A stretch of 64,000 nucleotides of DNA, from positions 371,357 to 435,356 of the forward strand of contig ML986592.1 of assembly GCA_010094045.1 (NCBI GenBank). Reading direction: 5' to 3'. A program made the position numbers and the translations under genes. Below the pieces are notes generated by a model. The model did no database searches. It saw only the letters and a program-made list of their open reading frames with translations, and was not told where the DNA came from. Positions within the stretch are counted from its first letter, which is position 1. Each line of letters starts with the position of its first letter. Below are positions 10,681 through 21,799 of this stretch, piece after piece. The DNA comes from Lojkania enalia (lineage: Eukaryota; Ascomycota; Dothideomycetes; Pleosporales).

Positions 10681-13045
10681 TATTCGCTCTCAAAATCCTC
10701 CGCCGCCCGCAGTCGGATTCAAAAGTTGTGAAGATAATTAAGGGCGAGTTCATGAACAAGAAGTTGAGTTCCAATAAGTCAGGCCCCACATGTTCCTCTA
10801 GCGAGTGCAAGGTTGTCGACAGGATGTATAAGATCTGAACCCAGATCTGAGTCTGAGAACGAGGCAATAGGATTTTAAGTGAAGGGCACAAACGGAGAAT
10901 TAAGAGAGGCCCGACGGCCTTGAATAAGAGCGTTACAGGTTGGAAGGGTCTGACCTGAACGGATGCTGGTCACACCTACTGCAGCTACTGTAACCGGGGC
11001 CCGCCAGTTTGGTACGCCGCTTGGAGGATCGTACACAACCTTGTATGGAGACTGGGGACGTGGCTGCTGAGTACGGTGCTAGGTTCGTAGATGGGCTGAA
11101 GCTCGCAGCTACCGGGGTCCGAAAACGCATCCTGCTCGTACACTGGCTCGGAGAAGTAGGTGCTAAGAGGTCCCGAACTTCGTCCATGTTGGATCACTCC
11201 CTTTTCTCGTCATTCTTCATTTCTCATGAATAAGAAAGGCCAGATCGTTCATGCAAAAGTTACAAGTGTATGCCATCATAACCTTGCCAGAGGATGAGAC
11301 ACGCTGATCCTATTCCCCGCGCCTCTCTCGGCTAGTGTTTGAGTGAAACGGGAACCGGTGCACAAAGATAGCCATCTCTGCCAACCACGACTCAGAGAGC
11401 ATCTTCTGCATACTAAGAAATAATAGTGACAGGGACGATCGTTGTGTCACCCGGATCCCTACCCAAAATAACCCTGAATAGTGTGGGGCTAACGGCTTCG
11501 GGTAGGGCGGGTTGGTGGCGTTGCATGTTCCTGGTCCACTCCGCCACTTTGATTCACCTTACGAACTGACGTGTGAAGTTTCCCACAACCTTGATTCGTG
11601 AAAGGCAATCAATACACGTTGTGCCACTTAAATTAAGGTCCGGTATCCTTACTAGTTTATCTGCAACTGTCTGCAAATGTTTAGTGGCGATGTGATTACC
11701 TACTCTAGAGGAATAACGTTGCTGGGGAACTTTGACCACCCTGACCTTATAACGAGAGAAATAAGAACGATAGACAGTGTTCGGCTTTGAGTCAGTCATT
11801 AGATACTCTATTATCGCCCAAGAAATGAAGCACAGAGTTCCGTCGAAGGAAGTAATTTCGGCGTTCTTGTCTTCCACTAAAAGCGGACATTGATCGCCTG
11901 CTACCGTTTCGTACGTCTACTCTAAAAAGCGGTAAAAACTACTTCACTCGCCGCCCGGCGACATCTCCACGACATACTGCAGTGGAATCCGACCTCCGGT
12001 CACAGACGACCCAGTCAAACATCATAGCGCGCACATCACTGGTATTGGCGATGCGTGTCGGGGAACGCGCTGCAATCATCAGGAAGCGAAGTCCGTAGCT
12101 CCACCCCGATGGAAACTAACAAGGTTTATCTGCCACGAGGCATAAATGAAAAATTGTGGAATCGAGACGTCGGCTGCATAGTGTATCATTTTGCACTTTA
12201 ATCGAATAGGGGATTATGGTCGGGTATACCGGTTCTATTAACAGTGATTGCACGCCTTTCATCTTTCGATAGGTCCCAGCTTTAGGGTACCTGCCAGGTC
12301 ATGATGACACATTGCGGCTGGATTGCAGAAACGGTAGATTGTTGTGTGTGGGGGAGAAGGATGAGTTAGGATGAGGTAAGACGCGAGGCGCAGAAAGGAG
12401 GCCTCGTCTTGAGCCATCCCGGAACTGTGATTGGCTCTCGAGACGGCGCGTGGTGGTGTGGTGAATGGTGGCGGTGCACTATCCACTGCAACGTCAAACT
12501 CGCGCACCCTGGACTTTGGTCGAGTTTTTAGGTTTTCTCAAGATATGAGATATGATTTGCTGGCCCTACACCATTTCAACAGTTTCATATGCATTTTGTC
12601 CCTGTGGCGTTATCATCAGCCTCTACGCGTTGTTGCGCTGCAGTACAACACAGAGCCTATTGCTGAAGCTGATAGCTTTCGTATCACGGCGCCGTCGGTC
12701 AGCAAGCATTCCCCAGATTGCGACTGCTCCCATAGGATGATGCTTAATGCATCTGTTGCCATATCGACACCAATAAGAATGCAATAGGACGCCCCAAACA
12801 ACCTCGTCAGGATTTCTTTCCATCTCGAACGCCTTATAACAGCCTCTTCGTACTAGCTTTGAGGGAGCAATGTTTCTCAAACAACATCAACATTATCAAT
12901 CACCTATGGCCTATTTGGGACATGCGAAGATTTGATGGGGTATTATCGATTTTTGTAGCTATTTGAGATACCCGTACTAATCTTTGGACAAAGCTTTTTG
13001 GTCCCACACTCCGAGCGAACCGCCAATCTCCCCAAGCTGTGCATC
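10681..13045. other. Intergenic region without a supported gene
   Basis: 2.4 kb between the membrane-protein start and the end of the transporter gene. It must hold the promoter of the membrane-protein gene. Frames of 60-118 aa occur (for example 11554-11877 minus, 12431-12787 plus, 12616-12801 minus), but none shows a domain, conserved motif or convincing splice partner. Confidence 0.4.
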
Positions 13046-14829
13046 CTACTTTGAAGCGCACCTCTTCTCTTCTGGAACTTGCTCAATACTAACCTCGCTT
13101 ATACTTCCGCTCTCCAAACCCATCTTGCTTGTATCATATCCATGACTAGCCAGATACTCTCTAAATTTTATATCTTCCTGGTCAATCATATCTTGGCCGA
13201 TATGAGGCAGCAGCATGACAAGGGCTCCTGCAAGAAAAGCTAGGGTGCTGGCTACAAAGAAAGGGTTCCTGCCGGCCGCGATCTCGTCGGCACCGGCAGC
13301 CTTCTGGATGGAATCTAGAGCGTACGAGCCAGAGAAGGCCCCGATTTTGCCAATGGCTGCTGCGATGCCGTAATACTGGCCTCTGATGACATGTCAACTC
13401 ATTGCGTATTTTATCGATTGAGAAAATGTGACTTCGTACCTGATACCTGTAGCGCATGTTTTACTTGCAACGAGTCCGATGTTGTCGCCTGGACCAAGTT
13501 CGCCGAGCGCAAGGAAAACTCCATAGACGACTACGAACCCAGCAACATTCTCCGGCTTATTGAGCCACGGGTAGCAGCCTGCCATGATAAAGCCTACGAT
13601 ACCTTGAAGTACGACACCAACTGCCAATGTTTTCTTGGGGCCCATAGAAGGCAAATCCGCGACGAAAGCTCCGGCTAGACATCCCGGCATATAGAAGAAA
13701 TTGATCAAAATGTTCCAAGCGAGACTCTTCCATAGAGGTGCACTATCTCCTAGCAGGTTGGCTAGAATAGAAGTAGCGTAGATACCGAACGAGTAGGCTG
13801 AGAAATCGTAAATGAACCAAATGATGCTAACAATACTAAGACGGAACCAGTAGTACTTGATAACCAGGAGCCAGGGTGTCTTAGCCTTGGCGAGGGACTC
13901 TCGTTTGAAAGCCTCCGGTTCTTGAAGCTTTATTCGGAGATAAAGGAGGGAGAGCGGCGGGATGATCCCGATGCCGAGGCAGACCCGCCATGCAACTCGG
14001 AGGTGGTCTTCTCCTGTAATGATAACCTATTTTGTGTTAGATGAGCAATGAATGTTAGACGCAGTCTACTCACCACAATCGTTGCAATAATGGCGGAGAT
14101 GAAGAAAGCGAGATCGATCTGTACATTCGTGAATAAGATGAACCATTTATTTCGTGTCCCTTCCTTGAGCTCTCCAGTACTCTCAGCGCACCCAACACTA
14201 CCCGCAGGATATTCACCGCCAATTCCTATCGCACATTAGTAGCCATTGAGATTGACGGTGGGAGTCTACGTACCAACTCCGAGGAAGAAACGGTAGGCCA
14301 CAAGTGCGGCAAGCAGACCAGCAGGACTTCCACCAGCACCATAGGAGCCTGTGCCTAGGGCTGCAAAAAGGATAATAATAATAGTTGACCTAAGTTCAGT
14401 CAGCTTTTCTATATCATCCTAGCACTAGTGCGTTTGATCAATCACCTACGCGAACAATGACCACTTCCTGGAAAAGTGATCAGCCGTGTACCCAAAGAAG
14501 AGCATTCCAAGCACAGTTCCAGCGAAGGTTATTGAGGACACATTGGCCTGGGCATCACTCTTCGCATAGGCGTCTGGATATATCTTTTTCAGCATGGTGT
14601 TGACGGGACCGATAATCTAAGAATGTGGTCAATTGGGGGACCTAAGAGTAGAACCGCATCTGGAGCTCACATTGTTGAGGTAGCCATCGCTAAACAATCC
14701 GGCACCGCAAGCTATTACCGGCCAAAGCCGTTCCCACCGTCCTTTGCTGGTACCCGCAATACTTCCACGACGCGACGGTACCGCCTCGACGCCGCTGGCG
14801 GGGTCTTGATAGCTAGGATCCTTGAACAT
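13046..14829 (-). CDS. MFS transporter, Git1-like (glycerophosphodiester/phosphate:H+ symporter type)
   Basis: Six exons: 14829-14671, 14616-14450, 14389-14274, 14225-14074, 14026-13440 and 13382-13046. They sum to 1518 nt, 505 aa, about 12 spans. The start of span 1 reads RLWPVIACGAGLFSDGYLNN-IIGPVNTMLKKIYPDAY, and GMLFFGYTADHFSRKWSLF is the MFS signature loop (G..D..GRK type). IGGEYPAG is the D/GGEYP motif shared by phosphate (Pho84) and Git1 transporters. GPGDNIGLVASKTCATGIRGQYYG is a late conserved loop. In yeast, Git1 imports glycerophosphoinositol and glycerophosphocholine; substrate here is inferred from family resemblance only. All five introns are 46-65 bp. Confidence 0.88.
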
Positions 14830-15401
14830 AATGACGTAGTGTGAGCCTTAATCTTATAATGGTGTGTAGTAGAGCGCTAGAGAACTCGGTGTTCGCTTGT
14901 GACGCTAGAGTCTCGAGTCCTGCGCGGCGCGCGAGCAGAAAAGTGATTGAGCTACGGAGGGGTCCGTTCCGGCTATCAGCCTAGGTATTTATGGTTACGC
15001 AGCGTGGAAAAGAGTATCGACTATCTATTGAGAAACCTGAAGGCTTTGCGCGTCGGGGCCGCCGCCCTTACCCTCGTTCCTAGCCCGTTAGTCCAACATC
15101 AGGGCCCGTGAGCCCCAATACCCCAACCCTGTAGGCCAGTAACAGGCAGTGAATTATCTCACTACTGCATGTTACGCTATGTGTGCAACATTTTCGCTGA
15201 TGCTCGGCCCACACCTGCTGCATTGAGCCGTGGCTCGTCAGCAGTCTGCCAACAGTGCCTCTGTCGCACGAGCAGCCCAGCCGCCAGTCTGGGTTCAAAT
15301 TCCACGGTAGCGGTGTGGAGCGCCTGTAGTACCTGCTCTGGAAGACTTCATAGATGGTATGAGTAAAGACTCAGTCTCGCATGATGCTTCGTGTGGACAG
15401 A

Positions 15402-15866
15402 TCAGAAAAATTTCGTTCGAAGCGGATTCGAGCTTCGTATTCGGCAGAGCAAGCTTTCAACTTCGTAAGTGGCGCCGCTAAGACGTGCCAATGTTGGTCT
15501 TGGGCCAATGCTTGCTTTATCGCTAAAAAAGCTTGAGCGGCGTTGCCGAGAACTTTTCTCATTGGCCGCATCCTCAGCAGAATATCGAGCGGCGTCAAAC
15601 GAGAGATATGAGAGATAGAACGCGCGTAAGAGAGTCCTAAGAGATAGTATAGAGGCAGATTCTACGTCTTCATCAGATTGTGGGGCGGAACTAGCACGGG
15701 AATAAAGGTTCTTTGTGGAAGGGGGGAGAAGTGTGTCACATGCTTCTTTCTCGTACTCCCCGAGGTCTTCACGTCTAGAATATGTCTTATATATTGTGGA
15801 CAAAGGCGGCCTAAGATCGGACCCGACCCTCGTGTCGTTCATAGGATTGGTTGAATGGTGGTGCAT
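15402..15866 (-). CDS. Hypothetical protein, 154 aa (doubtful)
   Basis: Single open frame starting MHHHSTNPMNDTRVGSDL and rich in Ser/Arg. No signal peptide, membrane span or known domain. It lies in an otherwise gene-free 1.2-kb gap. Length alone is its support, so it may be chance. Confidence 0.2.
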   Translation of the reverse strand: MHHHSTNPMNDTRVGSDLRPPLSTIYKTYSRREDLGEYEKEACDTLLPPSTKNLYSRASSAPQSDEDVESASILSLRTLLRAFYLSYLSFDAARYSAEDAANEKSSRQRRSSFFSDKASIGPRPTLARLSGATYEVESLLCRIRSSNPLRTKFF

Positions 15867-16065
15867 TGACCGATTTACTCGAACCTTTTTAGTCCTTTTT
15901 ATTAGGACATAATCACTCTATTCGATTGCCACAATTGTATTGGATAATAAGGGCGTAGAGTAAGCCTAGACATGAAGGTCAATTTTTAGAGATTGAATAA
16001 GGTCGGGCTGGCTTAAGACTAAAATTCCCACTCAATGCAGAACCCCGACTCTCTCCTTGGGGTTG

Positions 16066-17220
16066 TTATCTGCCATCACCCTTCACGGCTCTGATTAAAG
16101 CAGTGACGACTGCAGGTTCACCGTGTTCTAATCCGCCGTCGTACTGCACATCCAGCGCTCGGGGAACAATTCCGGTGGCTTCCCAGATTTTCCGACCCTC
16201 TTCATTACCATCAAACAGATCAGTTAGGAATTTTGCGACTATTTCTGGCGGCGTCCAATCCCTCTCATCTGTCCTTAAATGCTCCCTAGTAAGATCTAGA
16301 ACATGCAGCACGTTCTTCGACACATATTCTAATGAGTTGCGCTGCTGAGGATCCGAAGAGAAGAGCGTCTGCCCAGTAATCTCTCTATGAGCATCCCATT
16401 CCTGCCATATTTTCTCCCAACGGGTCCGTAAGCCTGTGATATCATTATTCATACGCGGTAGGTCCGCTGTGGCCATGATAGCGTCTCGGAGCTCTGGCCA
16501 ACCCCATGCATGCTCAGGCGCCGCTAGCCTATCATCATACCATATCCAATGCTTTCCATAGCCACGAAGCAGGCGTGCAGAGGACGACAATGCATGCCCA
16601 CAAGTGAGCAGGATTATACCGGTGATATAGCGTGACCCCTCTTCAGGATCTCGCCCTGACCACAGCGCCTTTATAAAGATGCGGGTCATGATCTCCCAAT
16701 ACCTCTGTCTCTGAGCCAGGTCCTCTTTGTAGTAGCTGTATATCTGTAGCCGAAGCTCCGCGGGTAATTTCGAGAAGGGAAAATCCGAGGGATTAGAAAG
16801 GTTTTGTGGAGGACGAACTGGGGTAGAGAGTAGACTGTAGGCTCGACCTAGAAGCATGCCATGGATGAGGCAGTTTGCGTAATACCATTGCGGGCGGTGG
16901 GGAGCTTCAACCCCGTGTAGGCCAGGCGTCACACATGTGCTAGTGTAGTGTTGCATATACACCTCTAGTTCTTCGGGAAACGAGTGGGAGTAGAGGTACG
17001 GCCGTAGAAAAGAGTCGATGCTGCTGGGTCGAAGCCTGGCATCTTGGAAGAGCTGGTGGCTGGGGGGATCGGAGGGGATTTTGCAACTCTCGACGCTGAA
17101 CTGCGTGTCGAGCAGAGGAACCTGCATGTTGAGATATGCAGGACAGGATGGGCGTAGGTGCGGTGAAGCTCCTGGTGAAATTGTGGAGATCCCTTCTAAT
17201 TGTATGCACGAGTCATGCAT
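16066..17220 (-). CDS. F-box-like protein of unknown function
   Basis: Intronless 384-aa frame. Near the middle, FPFSKLPAELRLQIYSYY is the LPxELRxxIY pattern found at the start of many fungal F-box-like proteins, which may link substrates to SCF ubiquitin ligases or be vestigial. The N-terminus (MHDSCIQLEGIS) is not a signal peptide. The rest is rich in Trp and charged residues with no motif I recognise. Codon use and absence of interruptions support a real gene. Family level only. Confidence 0.6.
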   Translation of the reverse strand: MHDSCIQLEGISTISPGASPHLRPSCPAYLNMQVPLLDTQFSVESCKIPSDPPSHQLFQDARLRPSSIDSFLRPYLYSHSFPEELEVYMQHYTSTCVTPGLHGVEAPHRPQWYYANCLIHGMLLGRAYSLLSTPVRPPQNLSNPSDFPFSKLPAELRLQIYSYYKEDLAQRQRYWEIMTRIFIKALWSGRDPEEGSRYITGIILLTCGHALSSSARLLRGYGKHWIWYDDRLAAPEHAWGWPELRDAIMATADLPRMNNDITGLRTRWEKIWQEWDAHREITGQTLFSSDPQQRNSLEYVSKNVLHVLDLTREHLRTDERDWTPPEIVAKFLTDLFDGNEEGRKIWEATGIVPRALDVQYDGGLEHGEPAVVTALIRAVKGDGR

Positions 17221-17957
17221 GATGACATAATCGCCTAACCAGCGATGGTGGCTTGGTGTTGACCTGGGATGCCAGATCGATACATCTGGCCTCCCAGACT
17301 CTTGCGCCTCAGGTGCCGAGTAAACAGGTGGTTCTAATTTGAGCTATCCATTCTGTGCAACATTTTTGCAGAGCAAGGTTTGCGACACGGACTGCGGCGT
17401 TTCGTCCCTGCGTCTCAGCCGTTGCATCATTTCTCCGAAGCTACCACAGACGATTTCTCCTGAGATGCTACCTGTCTCCCCCCGGAAGTGTACATATTGC
17501 ACAAAACCAACACTTTAAATTTCACACCATCATACAATCGGCTTTTTCTTTCGACTTCGATATGGCTTTCGAGGCGTACAATCCGCTTTCTAAGGATTAG
17601 GCGACCCTCGTGGATCAGACTCTCCTGTGCCTCATAGCGCTTCGCTCAAACCCCGCGTAGCGAGTGAGCATCTGTGCTAGCGCCTCCCTAGTAAATACAA
17701 GCCAATGAACATGTCCGTATCAGGCCCTCACCGGGGGAAGTGCCTTGACGAAACGTGCTCGAGGCAAAGCTGTTTCTAAGCCATGGAGAGGATGTGACTC
17801 CTTGGGCCATACCACCAGCCGCTGTTTCAACATATAATATGGCCACGATGCCATTGCCTAAGCTTGTTATAGTCCATACTTTCTAATCTTCTTAAATGTC
17901 CTTATTTGTAATATAATTTATATCTATCCTTCAGGCAATTTCCCTACTGCTTGGAAA

Positions 17958-18759
17958 ATGTCAACATCCATCACTATACCGTCAACAGCCAGTGCCATAA
18001 CCGCATCCCGTTCATCCAGTGCAATGCTGTCATCGCCACCTACTGACAAGGAAGCCGAGTTGTCTACCGGAGCTATTGCTGGCATTGTCGTTGCCGGCAC
18101 CTTTGTAATTTGTCTCGTAGCCACAATAGTCATTCTGCTCCTACGCAGGGCCCGTAGGCATCGGAGATGGAGAGAGGAAAAGGAACAAAATCTCGCAGCT
18201 GGTTACAACACCCTTGACTCTAATACTGAATTGGGATCTCAGCGGAAGGCGATAAACCTTCTGCCCCCGACCCAGAAGCACCTGGCCGCGGGTACAAACC
18301 CTCAAACAAGAGCAAACTTGGGAGGCGAGTTGGGGAGACAGCTCAGTCCCCGATTTGATAGAATTCCGGTCCGTCAACTAGACAGTAACGAGGTAAACGC
18401 ATATGATGAGAAATTCGATATGACTGCTAACGCCTGAGCTACAGCAACCACGCCTAACTCCTAGGTTACCGAGCCAAGACCAAGAAGCAAATGAACTGGA
18501 AGGGAGTCATACTCGAAAGCCTACACTATCAATGATCTACGAAATCAATACTTCGACAGGAGTATCTCGGAGAGAAAGCATGAAATCTCATAATCGCCGC
18601 GATACTATTACGGTGCACGGGACGGAGTTCGCAATGTTTCGACCAAGGGATTCTGTTGCTGTCGCAAATCAATCTTCTGAACCGCAGTTATTGTCGCCTA
18701 CCCCAAGTATTGCTGGACCGTCTGAGAACGCCACAATTACATCTGAAAACATTCACTAA
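17958..18759 (+). CDS. Single-span membrane protein with Ser/Thr-rich ectodomain
   Basis: Exons 17958-18392 and 18445-18759; the 52-bp intron has a TGCTAAC branch site and a CTACAG acceptor, and removes the TGA that otherwise closes the first frame. The product is 249 aa. A Ser/Thr-rich N-terminus is followed by one strong span (about residues 36-58, GAIAGIVVAGTFVICLVATI) and then a basic stop-transfer RRARRHRRWRE. A polar cytosolic tail follows. This is the architecture of fungal Mid2/WSC-like surface sensors, but no cysteine-rich ectodomain is present. A possible acceptor (CTTCAG) just upstream and open sequence NFPTAWK before the ATG suggest that upstream exons, with a signal peptide, may be missing from this model. 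Confidence 0.6.
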
Positions 18760-18989
18760 AGATCCTGAATTATACGCACCACTAATATCGATATGTTCGT
18801 TGTTCAGGCCAGCCTTGTTTTCAACCGCTGCCCTACTAGTGCTAGCAACCCGGCCCAAGCGTTTAGGCCTCCCAACCACGGCTGTGTAGGATCCATCCGG
18901 ATATAGTAGCAGCTAGATCGAGGTACGGCTTAGCACTTTGGAGGCAAATGATCTCATTGATCTAACGTGTATCCCTGCGTAGCAAGACA

Positions 18990-20250
18990 CCCTATGTGGC
19001 TAGGCAAATGAGGGGCACTTTGACTTTTAGCAGCTGGAAAGCGCATGCGCACAACAAGTATTGCCATAATTCTATAAGAATAACTGTAGCTAATTATAAA
19101 TGTCTATAATCTACTCTTCCCTAAAAATTACGTTCGTATTATCTCCTCTAAGCCTGATTTATATAGCGCCTTCTTTTATAGTATGACAGACTTCCCTCTC
19201 TATAGTACTAACGGTAAGCTTTTTTCGCTCCCAATTTTTATAAACAGCCTTATCCTAACCTTAAAATCTTCCTCTGATGCTAGGAAGTTACTATTAGCCT
19301 TATAAGTGTTGTTACGGGCAAATTTATATAGGATTACCACGCCGTTTAGTGCCTCCAGTAGAAGCGAGGCTCTAAGACTAGCGAATATAAAATAACGCTG
19401 TATATCCCACCTTATCATCCGCGGGTAATTTACTGTAAGATATGTGGCTGTTCGGATAGTAGGTGCTCGGAATATAAGTAAATCCGGCTCGGGATTGGGA
19501 GTAGTGTTGATAATCAGCCAGCAATTATTTAGTTAGCGAATGCCTCTCAGCGTCTCTTGAGTCTACTATAGCCGATTCCTAGACTAAGCAGCAGCTAAGA
19601 GCCAGTCTCAGCTCGATGAAGGGAAATCCGATAAGACAGGAGAGATATAAGCTAAGATAGAGTGCAGCGGCTATAGAAATCGAAACCTTCTCTTCGGCGG
19701 GTGGGCTTGGTGTCACTAGTAGAATATTATAGTCGCAAGCATATACGAAGGTAGAAAGGCTTGATATATTTCGGAGATACCTTGTTGTATAGTTAAATAA
19801 CGAACGGTTCTCTACATAAGCACTGCAATCTTTAGAGCTATGGATTTGCGCTTCAGTCCAGACTGAGGAATATAAGGAAGTTTAGATCGTTCAAGGCTGT
19901 GAAGGAAGAGTACTAATAGAGCTGTGATAGTGCTATGCCTAGCTAGGCACTATGCCACCTAGGGTTACACGTCGTCGTCTATTATTGGAATCAATCATTA
20001 TATCTCTTTACAATGCCATCCATTCTAGACAATAATAGCAAGGGTGTAGCCGGAGCAGGTTGGCCGTCCTTCCTACTAGCGGTGGCGAATTGAAGTATTA
20101 TAGTGTCGCTAAGCCTGTACTAACGATTTTGGGGGTGTATGTTCTCGTCACCTTATAAGGGTGTGGCCGGAGAGGGTCTACCATCCTCTCTACTAGCGAA
20201 TTAGGGTGTTAGAATCTCAAGTGTTGCCCAGAGTTTAGCCATGTCAACCA
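18990..20250. other. AT-rich degraded relic sequence
   Basis: Base composition drops and frames are closed by many TAG/TAA codons, unlike the flanking genes. A 72-aa minus-strand frame (19200-19418) containing LRASLLLEALNGVVILYKFA looks like a remnant of a real protein, but I do not recognise the family. A perfect 14-bp palindrome TGCCTAGCTAGGCA lies at 19936-19949. Probably an old mutated element or gene relic; identity unknown. Confidence 0.35.
20040..20202. repeat. Imperfect direct duplication, about 50-bp units
   Basis: AAGGGTGTAGCCGGAG at 20040 recurs as AAGGGTGTGGCCGGAG at 20157. Similarity continues through CTACTAGCG and GAATT in both copies (20040-20091 and 20157-20202), with looser similarity downstream. 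Period is about 117 bp. Origin unknown. Confidence 0.5.
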
Positions 20251-20557
20251 TACACTACTATTCATAGAATGGGCTGTGCAAAACCTTAGAAAACTCTGTA
20301 TTTTAATAGTCCGAAATCCTTCCTTTGGAGATACTTAGCGAATTACAAGTCGTTGTACTACTAAATATTTACCCTACGCATGTAACTAACCGCCAGGTAA
20401 TCCACTTCCACCGACACTCTGAGGGATTTACTGCCCTCGACTATGTTTCTAGGAAAAAGTAAAAAGAATGGTAGGCAACAGCATATTCGAGAATGCATAG
20501 GCTGCCTCCGCTTCGCCTCAATTATGTATTCTGATGAGGTTACCGTTTTTGCATCAA

Positions 20558-20606
20558 TTTAATTAATTTAATTTAATTCATTTTATTTTATTTTATTTTA
20601 TTTTAT
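20558..20606. repeat. TTTAA/ATTTT microsatellite
   Basis: A run of TTTAAT-type units passes into five or more ATTTT pentamers (20579-20606). Simple low-complexity repeat. Confidence 0.8.
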
Positions 20607-20779
20607 AAACCACTAACAGATGAAATTAAGGTCCAATAGGTAACGTTGCATGGATCTTAGATATCCGACGCAGTAGTCACGAGTGTCAGCCGCTGGATCC
20701 TTTAATATACGAGATCTGGTTACTTACGCTTCGTTCTGGAAGAGACGGTGATAGAATCAGCTGTATATTTAGTCACTGC

Positions 20780-21440
20780 GACCTTATGGACAACATAGAA
20801 TATAAGGCGCTCTCATATATATAGGGAGATAGTGCGAACCTACGCACTATTATCTTAGATGGCATTCCTTTCTAAGTCACAGCAAACCTTGAAACTGCCT
20901 TGCGCCATCTTCAGTACCCGCCACTTTCCAGTTTACAGCCATATAGAGAGGGAATATTATACGCCGGCAATTAACGTAAAGATAGGGTACTATAGATTGA
21001 TGCACTCTGCATCAATCAAAGTGATAATGGAGAGCTAAGTCAGCAAGTAGTAATTCTGGCCGAAATCTATTCGCATGCTAGCCGAGTACGGATATGGCTG
21101 GGCGAAGAAACAAAAGAAGTGAGGGACGGGGTTACGATAATAAAAAGAGTGCTATCTTACTCTCTACCCGAAAGCGAGGACTTACACGTAGAAGGGAATC
21201 CAGTCAAGTGGCTTATGCATACTCTTACGACTTCTTACAGTGAACTTGGCAGACTCTTCTCGTTTAATTGGATTTTGCTCAGGAAGCTATTTATTCAGGC
21301 CTAGTTCTAACGTAAACAGGTCATTTAGGAGGTATAGTTGGCTGCGAAATCGGTTTCCGCTTTTCCATGGGTACAGACAGTTTAAAGCTGCACAGCCTTG
21401 GTTCATTTTGGCTAGCACTTTACCTAAATTAACCTAGTGC
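20780..21440 (+). pseudogene. HET-domain pseudogene (N-terminal part of the domain)
   Basis: Read in one frame, the sequence gives EYKALSYI-stop-GDSANLR, VTANLETALRHLQYP, stop-IDALCINQSDNGELSQQ and VVILAEIYSHASRVRIWLGE. These are the ordered hallmarks of the HET domain (YxALSYVWG, LxxALRxLR, WIDALCINQ, RVxxMxxIYxxAxxVxxWLG). Both conserved Trp codons (SYVWG and WIDA) are now TAG at 20822 and 20993, as expected from G-to-A RIP of TGG. More stops follow after 21304, where VI-stop-EV and AAKSVSAF still resemble the next HET block. The gene is dead. It lies just upstream of an intact HET gene of different sequence. Confidence 0.75.
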
Positions 21441-21799
21441 TTCCAAGGATGTACACCAGCTCCCCATGAACGGGTTGCTAGCGTGAGCAACCCCACTAAC
21501 AAATTTGTATGGAAAAGGCCAATTTATATAGAATGCACTGACGCACGTTAGCAGTCTGCTCATGGGAGGGCCTTGTAGTTAAGATCTAGAATTTAAAGAC
21601 TAGTTAAATTGCAGGGTGGCTGCTAGCGAGCCTAACGAGCCCACCGCTTAGCGTGGCTACACCTAGCCGGCTTCCCACCGCTTACCTCACTGCAGCTCAC
21701 CATTGACAGCACCTGGCATAGGGTAAGACTGTACAAACCCAGTTGGAGCGCACTAGCCCTTTCTTACCGACTCCACAACCGCGGACCTTGCAACAACAA

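Noticed and set aside
11554..11877. 107-aa minus-strand frame in the 10.7-13 kb gap
   Set aside because: No family resemblance, no start context and no splice partners.
15285..15315. GGGTTCAAATTCC resembling a tRNA T-loop
   Set aside because: The flanking bases do not form a T-stem and no acceptor, D or anticodon arms can be folded upstream.
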